Program-made: the position numbers and the translations under genes | Shown here: piece after piece, positions 1 through 10,700 of the stretch | Layout of the letters: every line of letters starts with the position of its first letter | How positions within the stretch are numbered: the stretch's first letter is position 1 | The notes under the pieces: generated by a model | What the model was told of the DNA's origin: nothing | Seen by the model: only the letters and a program-made list of their open reading frames with translations | The model's database searches: none | Assembly: GCA_002270565.1 (NCBI GenBank) | Contig: NQMI01000003.1 | Coordinates: 837,225 to 901,224, forward strand | Direction: 5' to 3' | Length of the DNA stretch: 64,000 nucleotides | Source of the DNA: Stenocarpella maydis | Lineage: Eukaryota > Ascomycota > Sordariomycetes > Diaporthales > Diaporthaceae

Positions 1-1
1 A

Positions 2-1297
2 GGGGCGACAGATGTGGCCATTCAGAGGCTCTTCCAGCGACCTTGGTTTTTCCGTACGTGGGTGATCCAGGAGAAAGGACTGAGGAAAGAAGCCACGATC
101 TGTTGTGGACCCGACTCTGCCTCTTGGGAAGAAGTCTATTTGCTGCTATCAGAGGATACGTTTAACGAGTCCATGTCCTACCATCCTCTCTATGGCCTTG
201 ATTACGAACGCCGGGTCCATGATTTGCACCATCTAAGCTTGTCGAATAGCTCCCGGGAATTGCTTAGATATAACCGAGACTGTCAGGCCGCGGACCCAAA
301 AGACAGAGTCTATGGAATTCTGGGCTTGTTGAAACCTGGGCTCATCAAAGTGAACTACGAGTTAGATGTCCAAGAGATTTACCGCAATTTCACCCAGGCC
401 GTTATCCAGGATGAGGACAGCATACAGATTTTGAATCTATGCGGAACAAGGCATTCCTTGCCCGATTTACCTTCCTGGGTTCCGGATTTCAGCGTGGGAC
501 GCTCCTCATGTCACCTTTCCGGGCTGGAAGAAAGTGGAGGTCCTGATTGCATGTATTGGGACACAGATCACCTGAAAACTCACCTGACCAAAGTTTTACC
601 AGGGCTGGGATTCCGAGATGATGGCAAGAAACTCGTAATCAAAGGCAAGGCCATTGGCACTGTTCGAGCTGTTGGTGATGAGATGCCTGTGAGCAAGGAA
701 TACGCACATGGTACTGAGAAATTCTCTCGGATCATCTCGGGGTGGGAGTCTCTAACCATCCGAAATGCCCCCACCCAAGAGCTGAGCACATACTGGAACT
801 CAGCTGACCCCCAAAGCTCGGTATCCAATGCTTTTCTGGAGACGTTGATTGCTCTCAACGATGACAATCAGGAATCTATGCCTATCGGAGGTGCAATTTG
901 GTACAAACAACATGGGACTGGTGCTCTCTTGGAGAGGGAGTGTCAATACTTCGAGGATGTTGAGTGCAACACTATTCTGAGCCACGAAGACAAGGGCGAT
1001 GTCTGGTGCGGTCATGAATTCAGTCAGAGTTATGACTGGTATATCCGGAGATTGGAACTGGCGGTGTACGGCAGGAAGCTGTTCGTCACCGAGGGAGGGG
1101 CATTGGGGCTGGGGGATCCAGAATTACAGCCAGGAGATGACATTATTTTCCTCCCAGGTGCCCCTCACCCTTTTGCCATCCGGGACTTCGACGGTGACTC
1201 ATTCACGGTCTCGGGGGATTGTTATATACATCGCTTTCATGTATCGAGGCTGTTCGAGAATCATGAAAAGCCTATCAGGGACTATGTCTTTAGGTAG
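2..1297 (+). CDS. HET-domain (heterokaryon incompatibility) protein, 5' partial
   Basis: The frame is open from the window edge to the TAG at 1295-1297, with no ATG before RPWFFRTWVIQE (near 38-73), so the start lies upstream. Two blocks typical of the fungal HET domain are visible: the RPWF-R-WVIQE core, and DPKDRVYGILGLL about 90 residues later, the usual end of the domain. The remaining roughly 320 residues form the variable C-terminal region, including a G-x-GD-x-I-x-LPG type segment near 1125-1170 that is common in these proteins. HET proteins act in non-self recognition and cell death after hyphal fusion; the partner cannot be told from sequence. No stop codons or intron signals interrupt the visible part, and codon use is GC-balanced, unlike the repeats further right. 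The gene could be functional, but the N-terminal half of the domain is not seen. Confidence 0.85.
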   Translation, partial: GATDVAIQRLFQRPWFFRTWVIQEKGLRKEATICCGPDSASWEEVYLLLSEDTFNESMSYHPLYGLDYERRVHDLHHLSLSNSSRELLRYNRDCQAADPKDRVYGILGLLKPGLIKVNYELDVQEIYRNFTQAVIQDEDSIQILNLCGTRHSLPDLPSWVPDFSVGRSSCHLSGLEESGGPDCMYWDTDHLKTHLTKVLPGLGFRDDGKKLVIKGKAIGTVRAVGDEMPVSKEYAHGTEKFSRIISGWESLTIRNAPTQELSTYWNSADPQSSVSNAFLETLIALNDDNQESMPIGGAIWYKQHGTGALLERECQYFEDVECNTILSHEDKGDVWCGHEFSQSYDWYIRRLELAVYGRKLFVTEGGALGLGDPELQPGDDIIFLPGAPHPFAIRDFDGDSFTVSGDCYIHRFHVSRLFENHEKPIRDYVFR

Positions 1298-3800
1298 CAA
1301 CATACGTCTATTTGCTCGTCACTAAATAAATGGGCCTCCTGAATATAGAGGTGTCCTTGTCGCGACCGAGTATCGGTTATAACATGTTTGGTGCCGGCTG
1401 CGCGGGGAAGTAAATGAACAGTTTCATGTAATACATGTTGCAATCTTCAGGCCAGATCCTGGAATTATATTAGCGTAACTAGAGAAGGATCTAGACCCTT
1501 TAGCGCCAACGGGTCAAGGTTTAGATAGGTTCCGGGGAGCATCCATATGTTTCAAGAGTTGGATACTAGCATTAATACATATATACTGTAAGTTGGACCT
1601 CAAGCCAAAACAAAAAAAAAGTTCCCCACATTGTATATTACCGGCCGGAATACAAGAAGGCAGTATCAAAATTCACATCATACTTCGCGTTAGGCCAGAG
1701 TACTAGTTACCTATTAACAGTGCACTGGGAAAGGGTGAGGAGGGGCAATACAGTCTTTCTCGGAGCATTTCGAGGGGTGGTGATGTGTGAAGTGGGTCAT
1801 AGTCCAAGAGACCGAGTGCAGGGTCGTCTGGTGATGTGGGTTAGTTATCAGGTGTCTGGGCGTACTCACGTACAAGCATTACCTAAGTACTTAGGTAACC
1901 TGCCTAACGAATCTCAGAGGGGAACTCGGTCTACGGCGGCGTTGCCTTGAATAGCAGACATGCATCACTGGAGGCGTCATGGACAGCAACAGGAGCAGTA
2001 ATAGTAGCATCGTAGGAAGAAGGTTTTGGCTGTGGTAGAGGTGGTGACAATGCCGCCGCGGTTTGAGGAGTGGTAAGAGGCTGCCCGGGCGGGTGCATCT
2101 CACCCCACAGCTCAAGTTGGCGTCGCAGGATCCTTGTGCGCTCGCCTTGGGCCCCCCGGCTCAACACCGGTAGCCGACAGAGCCTGCCGACTCTGCTGGG
2201 GGCAGGGACAGTTGAGGAAGGGGAGTAGACGGCCAACGCCCCGAGAGGCGCAACAATTGAAATCGATCCTAGACGAAGGGATAGAGCATACAATGGGGCA
2301 CGACCAAGAGCTTCTACCCACACCGCTGGGTGGTCCATGCATCTAATGTGTTAGCCATGTGCCTGAGAATGCCATGTCCCTCAAGAATTATCAAAGCTAA
2401 GGGGTTCCTCCATTTCTCCATCATCATCATCATCATCACCACCATCACGGCCCGGCCTGAGGCGACGGTGTTGCGGATGACCAACTCCTCTACAGCCTGT
2501 TGGACGAAGAAGCGCTTGACGCTGCCGTGGTGGCTCAGGACCCCACATGCAGCCTGGCGGTCCAGGTGCCGAGGGACCAGTGAGTACTGCCACGGCTGAA
2601 GAAAAAGATATGGTGGCAAGGGAGGCTATCGTCGTCGTCGATGATCAGTTCGATGACTTCCTTCGGAGGTACCTAGGTAGCAGCATGCCCCAGGAGGCGT
2701 CGGATATATCTGCTGCCGCTGTGGATGTTGTAGCAATTGTTCACGTGGCGGTCCTTGCCAGACCTGTGCCACCACCGACGCAGCCCCATAGGCCTCGTGG
2801 TTCGGGGTGAGCCACAGGGATGCTGGGCTGATTCCGCTGTCTGCCAGGCCCTGCCCAAGGCGGTGGGGAGATGCGGTGCTGCAGCTCGGGCTGGCCGCTA
2901 TCATGGCCGCCTGCGTGTTCGCCGCCACACGGAGGGTGAGAATAAGGCTGTCCCCGGACGGGTAGGCATCCTGGATGACTGGTTCCTACGCCGGGTTTGG
3001 GGTCTGGCTCTGACTGCACGTCTCGTGTGGGCGGCAGGCAGGACGGGGAAGCCAAACGGCTGAGGCAGACAAGACAGTCGCCCAAGCTGCTGGCCTCGCT
3101 GCGAGGACTGGCACACGTCGAAGTCATCGTCGGGCTCGTCGACGCCTTAAGGGCCTGTCGATGCGCTCCATGACGGCCAGGCCGATGCCCACGGCGGAGG
3201 GCTGAGGCTGTCTGATGAGGTTGACGGGGAGAAGGGCTCCACGGCAGTGCAGGTGCACGACAGTTGTCACAGGAGCTGCAGGTCTGCTCGAGGAGGCATG
3301 AGACACGCACCATCGCATCGCCATGCCAGTGCCGCAGAGACAAGATATCGGCCAGGGTTTGGGTCAGCGCTGGGCACATGCCCCACAATCAAGACTTAGC
3401 GTCACTACATGCATGACGTCAAAGTACCCGATACCCCCGGCTGTGGGTGGGGGGGCCCTGCGCCCTGCCTCCGTCTTTGTCAGCACGGCCCCTCACCATT
3501 GCCAATCACTACTCCGTACTGCCCGGCTTGATTACATCATCACTGGATGTCGCCATGATCCCCTGTGCAGGTACGGAGTACATACGTGACGGGACTATGT
3601 GTACTATGGTTAGCCCTGGAAATAAAACCTCCCTTCCAGGTCACTCGGGAGACCCACACTGTCGATCCCTTCTTATTACGTACCAAGTTTCACAGCGCCA
3701 AGCTCACTAGACTTCTTCAGGCAGTAGTTGCTTGATTGGGTACTATTTAGTACTCGAATTTCGACCATTCTAACTATTCTGACTGTTTCCCTTGGTGTTT
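1298..3800. other. Gene-poor intergenic DNA, GC-rich in its middle
   Basis: No convincing gene. Between about 1.9 and 3.4 kb the DNA is GC-rich and therefore open in several frames on both strands, but the translations are low-complexity Pro/Ser/Arg/Gly strings with no recognisable domain, and frames overlap each other. This may be decayed coding DNA. A short trinucleotide run sits at about 2420-2447. Confidence 0.4.
2420..2447. repeat. CAT/ATG trinucleotide microsatellite
   Basis: An uninterrupted run of CAT triplets followed by CAC-type variants. On either strand it produces Ile/His or Met/Asp-type homopolymer runs, which explains part of the long but meaningless open frames around it. Confidence 0.8.
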
Positions 3801-3812
3801 TGGTGCTTCTGC

Positions 3813-4892
3813 CTACCAGGGCGTGAAACGCCCTTCTGCTCGGATCACGTCTTTGCAGCGTTCTGGCGTACTAGCCAGCAGATACCTGATATATTCCTCA
3901 TCGATCGATTCCCACGCTTCTCATACCCACTAACGAAGTTGATTGTACGATGGTTGGTTTACGTGACCGTACTTTTGCTCAATATAATCCTTCATCCGGC
4001 ACTAGATTGTCTCAATAGGGTTGAGGTCAGGGCTGAACACTGGCCACTGCATTATAGTAACACCACGTTCACATAGATCCTCAATTATCCCACAAGCCGA
4101 ATGGCCACTGGCGCCATCTTGTATAAGGATTAGCTCTATACCCGTTTCTTATCTGCACAGTCTGACCCAACCATCGATAAGAGGAATAGTATGTTGGCGA
4201 TAAGTCTCCTCGTTAATCAACCCCCATTCCTTCTCCCAGAATAGGCACGGTCCCTTCTGCCTACCCGGAATGCCTAAGAAGCAAGCCCAGAATATCCAGC
4301 CCCCCTTCTTCTGCCAGCGGGCAACAACGCAGGTCTCGTCCCAGATCTCATCTGCCTTGCGTGTGACATACTGCTTGCGATGGGGACCGCCAGTCACCCA
4401 GGTCTCATCAGTCCAGAGGACTCGTGCCCACTGCGCGGGGGTCCAGTGCTCGTGGGCGTGTGCCCAGGCCAGTCGGGCTTGTCTGTTTTCCTCAGAGATA
4501 GGGGGCTTTCTTCGGGCAACATAGCGTTTATAGCCGAGGCGACGAAGTGTTAAGCGAATACAGTACAGACCAACTTGAATACCCATTATTGCGAAGGAGG
4601 AGGCGGCCAGGGCGGCCCACGTAAGCCGACGGGTGATCTTCAAGCTGCTGACATACCTGACAAGGTCAGCAACTTGCTCAGCAGTAAGGATAGGAAGCCT
4701 GCCACGGGCATCCCAGTGGATATCATCATCTTTCGAGCGGATAGCACGACGAATCTGAGACGGTGTAAATCGCTTCTTAAGGCGGTGGAAGATCTCGGTC
4801 TGAGAGAGTCTGCCCTCAAAGTAGAGGTTCCGGATAAGCTTCTTATCATCAGGGACGAGCTGTCTGGTCGAAACACCCTTCGGTCGGGCCAT
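3813..4892 (-). pseudogene. Tc1/mariner (DD34E) transposase, inactivated
   Basis: The reading starts at the ATG complementary to 4890-4892 (MARPKGVSTRQ). An N-terminal helix-turn-helix part (LSQTEIFHRLKKRF) is followed by the catalytic domain. The first acidic motif is WTDETWV. After an in-frame stop near 4149, the frame continues with the second, IQDGASGH, and the third, SPDLNPIE, with 34 residues between the second Asp and the Glu: the DD34E signature of Tc1-type transposases. Stops follow within the C-terminal part, one of them where this family normally has Trp just after NPIE (TGG to TAG), before a terminal stop at 3813-3815. Family length is about 340-360 residues, matching the 360 codons here. 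I could not locate convincing terminal inverted repeats. The stops are consistent with RIP; the element is dead by itself. Confidence 0.82.
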
Positions 4893-5131
4893 TGTGTGTG
4901 CAGCAAGGCGTGGCGATAGTACGCAGAGAGAACGTTTGGTCTGTTTAGTCGAAATGGTCTGTTTGCGTGCCGAAGAGAAAAAATTGCGTTTCCGTGGGTG
5001 AGGCAGAAACATGGGTCTACACCAAAATTAGTATGGTGCGGAATGCAGGGGGCACAGAGGTACAAAACAGGGGGGTTTTAATTACGCCCTTAACCACAGT
5101 ATATTGACGAACGTGTGATCCACTTGTATCA

Positions 5132-5220
5132 ACCTTAGCCTTGACCTTAGCCTTAGCCTTGACCTTAACCTTAACCTTAACCTTAACCTTAACCTTAACC
5201 TTAACCTTAACCTTAACCTC
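5132..5220. repeat. Hexamer array (CCTTAA)n with variant units
   Basis: About fourteen tandem 6-bp units. The left third carries variants (CCTTAG, CCTTGA) and the right part is a perfect CCTTAA run. It reads as Leu-Thr or Leu-Arg repeats. It resembles but does not equal the CCCTAA fungal telomere unit. Derivative GTCAAC-type units follow to about 5245. Confidence 0.9.
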
Positions 5221-5245
5221 ATCGTCAACATCAACGTCAACCTCA

Positions 5246-7529
5246 GCTCCAGGCCCGCTCTTTTCCTACTCGACCCAGAGACATTCTCGCCTCTGCGACA
5301 GCGCACAGCCCGACGACATTCCGACACCGAGTACCCTGCCTGCCCCTACCACGCACAGCTTGTCTCCCACAGACCCTCCTCAGTGCTGCCGCCTCGGCGA
5401 CGAGCCACCGAGCCACGGCACGATATCCACACTGTTGCGGTGGGCACCCGATGCCAGCGACGCAGGGACGAGAGGACGACGGCAGTGACAAGAGGCATAA
5501 CCCTGTAGGTAGTGAAATGAGTTCCACCAAGGCTAAGGTCGATCCGGTGCTGATCAGGGCAGCAGGGCATACAGCAGCGACAGGAACAACAGCAACAATA
5601 ACAACAAGATGATGGTTGTTATCCACCCATGCCAACCTCCATTTGTATCCACTCCTGGCATCTGCCCTGTCAGCCTGTCTGCTACATCAACCTGACATCT
5701 GAGATTGGACGTCCCGCTTCTTCAAGCTGCCTCTCCTTCGTACGCATCACGACAAAATCATGGACAGCGCGCCCTCGGGGCCTCGCACAGCCCAGAAATC
5801 CCACAATCTTTTCCAAGTTTACCTACGCCTGTGGCCCCCTCCCAAGGCTGGCATATAATGACCGAGAATTTTCTGGCGGACGAGCCTCCTTCGGCTGACG
5901 CCGTCCCGAAGGCACCAACCGTCGTCGTCCTCCTGCCCCTCCACTCCCACCCTCGAAGAGACCCTAGCAAAGCTGCAACGAGCATGCCGAATCTGATCTT
6001 CGCCCCACCAGGTGGCTATAGAATAACCTCCTGCGGTCAGTCGGTCGAACCAAGGCCAGCCGTGCTAGACTTTGCGCCAGAGCACGAGCCCGAGCACAAA
6101 TGGCCATGACGACGATGGTGGACAATAACGACGACGACGAAGATAACGAGCAGAGACACGTCGGCGAGGAGATGACGGTCTTGGGCTTTGGCAGCACCGC
6201 GCAACTCCCAGAGTACATATGCTCCGCACGCAGCAGGGCCGCCTCCCACTGGCACAGCTCGTGCGTATCCTACCCGGCATCTGCTGCGATGCCACCTTCT
6301 CCCTCCATGTCTAACGCCACCAAGACCTCGACAAGGCTCGGCCTGGCCCACCTTGACCTGATGATGCTCTTCTTTGTGAAGGCGGGCCCGGCCTGTGGGT
6401 GGAAGTCCTTGGGTTTTGTGGCTCAGCATGGACAACAAGGACAAGGATAGGGACGAGGACGAGGACGGAGACAACAACAATCACAGACCGAGACGAAGCC
6501 GACGCCGACCACAGCTTTGTCACGTGATCACCCTGCTGGCCATGATCATGGCGTAGGCGGTATAGCTCTGCCGCTGATTGATGACGGCTGACATGACAGC
6601 GGCGGCGACGAAAAACTTGATGGCGACGGTAACAACGCTTCTCCAGGCACAGCCAGGCAGATCACCCCCCCCCCACGTGGTCCTTTGCTGACACCCTGGT
6701 CTTCGCCAATGCAGGCGACAAGAAGCTTGACGACATCATCGTCAACGATCTTGTCGACCTGCTGTGACCGCATGCCGGTCTGACGATATCTCCTCCGCTG
6801 TTGTCGTAATAATTCTTCGCATCTTCTTCCAGTGTCTTGGCTGTACGCGACCTCGATGACGAATGGCGGTGATGGAGCCCCGAGAAGCAGAGCTGGTTGT
6901 CCGGGCTCTTGTCAAACAAGATGAGTACGTCGCTTTCCTTCCCCAGCTCCCGGCGGAGTTTATGGTACTGGGATGGGGTGATATGCAACACCATATACCG
7001 TAGCTGATGGTGCCGCCTGATAGAAACAGTCCTCCCCACGCCCCTCGGACGAGCTCCCTATCACATACTCTATCCCCCTCGTGCTTATAGTCTGATGTGA
7101 AGCTTATGATGGCTGGCCGTGCCCGGTGCATGGTCCGACAGTAATGATGCCGTCAGGAAGGGAGACGAACCGCACTTCTGACAGAGGACGCAGCCAGGAC
7201 CGGCGCCGTGGCGTGTCTCCGCCGGGCGGTCTATTCGACTTTTTACAAAAAGGTGGGGAGGGGGCAAAGACAGGCACTGGCGGTATGGGTGCCCTCGGTA
7301 AATAGCATATTGGAATGCTGAACCCCGAAGATCCCAACAGGGAGGCAATGCGGATGGGAAATGCGTCCACGGTAAGCACGGATGATGCGTGTGTCGTTGG
7401 CTAATAGGAGTGGGAACTTGAGACCCGCAGGAAGCAATTTCAAATGTTGGTACGGACATAAGACACCAAAAGCTGTGGTTTCATGAAGAGCCGTGGTCAT
7501 ATAAAACAGGCCATGGCGCCCAAAAAGCT
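5246..7529. other. Intergenic DNA without a supportable gene
   Basis: GC-rich sequence with several Asp/Ser/Val-repeat-like frames on both strands created by GAC/GTC-type simple sequence (for example 6120-6150). One minus-strand stretch at about 6850-7000 reads as ordinary protein (HKLRRELGKESDVLILFDKS) but quickly hits stops and frame changes, so at most it is a gene relic of unknown family. Confidence 0.4.
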
Positions 7530-7534
7530 GTAAT
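7530..7534. repeat. Left target-site duplication GTAAT
   Basis: GTAAT lies directly against the outer end of the leftmost copia LTR and is repeated at 18472-18476 directly against the outer end of the rightmost LTR. Five bases is the usual duplication length for Ty1/copia integration. Confidence 0.75.
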
Positions 7535-7742
7535 TGTTGGCTGGGTCACGTATTGCAATACGATTGGGGGTTATGGTTAAAATTCTCTATTCTAGGAGTA
7601 GTGGGTGTAGTGGGCGTAGCCCGCCAGCTATCTCGGGCTATATAGTGGGTGGTAGATGCTTAGTAAGCAACTACGTACTCGGCTACAGTATGGTGGGCTG
7701 TGGCGCTGCCTCACCAGTTTGTTTGAGACTGCTATTGCCACA
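7535..7742 (-). repeat. Copia LTR 1 (3' LTR in element orientation)
   Basis: 208 bp, beginning TGTTGGCTGGGTCACG and ending ATTGCCACA. The first 100 bp are nearly identical to the LTRs at 14906 and 18259, while the distal half (from the GGGCTATATAG motif on) is clearly diverged from them. Bounded on the left by GTAAT and on the right by a purine tract on the minus strand. Confidence 0.9.
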
Positions 7743-7750
7743 CTGGCAGT

Positions 7751-7762
7751 CTTTTTCTTTTG
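7751..7762 (-). promoter_or_regulatory. Polypurine tract of the copia element
   Basis: On the minus strand this is CAAAAGAAAAAG, lying eight bases inside the 3' LTR. A purine run in this position primes plus-strand DNA synthesis in LTR retrotransposons. Its placement supports reading the element as minus-strand. Confidence 0.55.
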
Positions 7763-9042
7763 CCAGCGACTATCTCCTCCAAAAACATAAAAAAAGTCCC
7801 AGGCGTAGGGTTAAACCCACGCTCTCACCATTTCAAGAAAAAACAAAAGAAATTACCGCATTCATCACCAAATCCCTATACCACTACTGCTTTTAGCTAT
7901 GCCAGTCCCTTTATCGAGTTCATCGCGTGTACCGTTGTGCCAAGTGCCCATGAAATATAGGCACCCGGAAAGACCTGCGTGTTATAGCGGTCTCTGCTTC
8001 CCCTGGAAGCTAAGAGCATACAATTAACAGTCCGGCACAATATAGTGCTATTCCCATACAAAATATCCGCTCTTAATAATTTACACCACTTATTTATCAT
8101 CTCTAGTACTTAAGGGTTATAAAAGAAATGCGCGATAAGGACTCATGATTCCTTCGCCTGCAGGCCATAGGTTAAATAAGGATTTACCCGGAACTAGAAC
8201 AACAATTATCCGGATACCCTGGAACTAGAATAACAACTATCCGGCCTCCTGGATTTATCTCTAGACCCCCTCTCCCCCTAACTAAGTATTAACAATTAGC
8301 TAAATTAGGTATAGTGCAGATCAACTATCTTCCGGCAGTAGACATCAGTAATAGGGTTTAATAATAACTCAATCAGTAAAAGCCCTCTCCATTAGAGGCT
8401 AATATTAAGAGTTAGTAGGGGTAGAGGAAGTAGTAGTTGGGTTAGGTAGGGATCGTAGTAAATAGCAATAAATGGTATATTGGAGCCAACTTCTTAGCAA
8501 ATGCATAGCAGAGCGTGCACTATCCGACGCCGCTCTAGGTAAGTATGTAAAACACATATTGAGCAGGAGTCAAGACCGCGAAATCTCAACCAGGGACACT
8601 CAATATAATATAGCTAGCAACTTAAGTGCCCATGGGATAGTAGTAACCCTCATTACCTAAACCCTTAGTGCATAAGCACCACTATAAAAATCTTAGCTAT
8701 AAGGTCTCGCCCTTAGGATGGATTTAAACTATAGATTAGCTAACTGTGCAGCTCCTTAGGGTAAGACACAGGTAACTAATCAACGGGGATATAAAGTTTT
8801 GCTGGTTGCCAGTACTGTGTGATCCCCTTTTTTTTATGTCTCAGGGTACTTGTTGACTGCCATCCGGGGCTTAGGGTGGTGATGATTGGTAGTCCTCCCC
8901 CATGGGGTAGGGCGGCATTAGTATGCGTGGCTTTGCCGACCAAGTTGCGTTGGTTAGTTAACTGCTATAGGTTGTAGTCTTTGCTGGGCAAGTTAGCATA
9001 TAGCTATTCTTACAGCAATTATCATAATCCCTCGCATGGTGT
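7763..9042 (-). other. Non-coding 3' region of copia element A, with a 24-bp direct repeat
   Basis: Nothing coding is seen between the end of RNase H (stop at 9043) and the polypurine tract, a gap of almost 1.3 kb that is long for a copia element. It contains a 24-bp unit GGAACTAGAACAACAATT.. repeated at 8190-8213 and 8221-8244, the copies differing by two C/T transitions. A short GGGTTAAACCC stretch near 7808 resembles a Pol III B box but no tRNA fold is evident. An old insertion in the 3' region is possible. Confidence 0.5.
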
Positions 9043-10700
9043 TTAGGTAGAGGAAGGGGTTGTTATCACCAGCTGGCTATAGTCTATATATCCTTCCACC
9101 TTAATAATAAGGGTATTATTATTAATAAGGCATTCTAATACCTTATTTGGGGTACTCTTTATAAAGGCATCTGCTGGGTTATAGTCCCTAGTAATCCACC
9201 AGATCTCATGGATCTCATGCTTCTTATATAACTGCCTTAACGCTATTATATCAATTATAAGGCGCTTCTCTTTTATTATCCCTAGCTTAACCAGATACTT
9301 ATATAAAGAGTAGGAATCTATATAGATGATAAGAGGGATCTCTAGCAGGTTCAAGCATATAGTAATTTAGCGGAGAGTAGCAGCTATCACGATCCCTATA
9401 TTAAAGCTATTAACCATACTATAGATCTCAGAAGCAAGTATGCTATGCATAACCCTCTTGCACTTAGTTGATAACTAATGAAGGATATTCCCAGTGATCT
9501 CTTATATAGATGATTGCTTAGCTTGCACTTTATTTATTAGGGCAATTATATAGCTAATCTGAGAACTAAGGTCCTTATTGTTAGCAAAAGATCCATCCAC
9601 AAAGATCATTAACTTGGCTGCTATAAGGTCTAAAGGAATGTAGTTAAGACTACAGCTAAGGTAATCTGCTTGCTACTTTAGCCGCTTGTTCAACTTAGTA
9701 TAGTCCTCTTCTTTGGGGTCTTGGATTTAAGCCGCAATAGAGAGGTTAAATGCTGCTTCTAGGTAGCAAATAGAAGCTAGATATACTCCTCTTGCGCGCT
9801 ACTCCATATACTATTAAGCGCGGTCCTCAGCCGTATAGTTAACTAGCTGTATCTTTACCCCTTGGCCCTTCTGTCTGAGATGTATAATGCCGTCGTGTGA
9901 TATCGTGATCTTCATGCCATTGAAGTCCAATGATTTCTCAGGAGTCAGCCTGCCTTTTGGCTTGCAGTGAATCTCCTCCTCCTTAATCTTTTATTCTTTA
10001 AGCTCTAAAAAGGCCGGGGTATAAAGGGTGAGAGTATTATTAGTCTGTATAGCGGTAATACCAAAGATGCCCTTACTGCTATAGTTAGCTATTAAGAAGC
10101 ATGAGTTATATGCAGATACAATCATCCCTAGCTTCTCAATATGGTGTTTGTAGTATATAGCCCACCAGTGTATACCAGCTTCTATAATGCTATATAAGGG
10201 TTTAATTACCCTTATAATTATGCCAGCTGGGTATTTACCCCTTATTTTAGGGGGAAGGTAGTATAGAATGGGCCTCTTAAGTATAGATTTTAACTATGGA
10301 TAGGCCTAAGTAATATTATAGAGCTTAAGATATAGTCCCTTAGTTATCAATATAGGCATAAGAGTAATAAGAAGTTAATAATTTGCACGTTATACTATTA
10401 GTAACTATATAAGGATCTTATGCTTTATAAGGTTACTAAATCTAGCAATAATAAGGCGGGACTTCTTATATGGCTTCTTAGTTTTGCCCTTAATCTCCCT
10501 AATAATGCGAGATTTGAAGATTTAAATTCCTTTATGCTTCCGCTCATTAAACCACTTAAACCGGAACACTTTTTGGCTGATTAGCTTAGATACTTCCTTA
10601 TTATCTGACTCTTTAAAGGGGTCGCTTAGGGTGGTAATAATGCTATCCTAGCGGAGCTTTAAAGCAAGCTTATAGTTCTTGATTTCGCGTGGGGTAAGGA
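9043..10700 (-). pseudogene. Copia reverse transcriptase and RNase H region (element A), RIP-damaged
   Basis: RNase H is clear at 9043-9354: a D-S-Y-S-LYKYL segment, then KEKRLIIDI, the HEIHEIWWI strand and NPADAFIKSTPNK, the usual C-terminal block of fungal copia polyproteins. Upstream, the RT core is readable at about 9850-10130 (FGITAIQTNNTLTLYTPAFL, then LDFNGMKITI). In related fungal elements the catalytic pair in this block is Asp-Asp (TDDT); here both codons are AAT (Asn), at about 10034-10045, which is G-to-A change twice and would abolish polymerase activity. Many TAA/TAG stops separate the fragments. The final stop at 9043 appears to be the natural end of pol. No active protein is possible. 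Confidence 0.8.

Noticed and set aside
1891..3388. Long overlapping open frames on both strands
   Set aside because: Low-complexity translations, no domain, several frames open at once because of GC richness and triplet repeats.
5132..5220. Interstitial telomere
   Set aside because: The unit CCTTAA is not the usual fungal CCCTAA, and no subtelomeric pattern accompanies it.
5243..7131. Long overlapping open frames, some looking like regulator-type proteins
   Set aside because: Frames shift every few hundred bases and no motif could be confirmed.
7795..7835. GGGTTAAACCC stretch resembling a Pol III B box, possible tRNA or SINE
   Set aside because: No A box at a proper distance and no cloverleaf. 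The position inside a retrotransposon and the RIP-altered composition make chance likely.
8160..8260. CRISPR-like direct repeats
   Set aside because: Only two units, transition-mutated, in a fungal retrotransposon.
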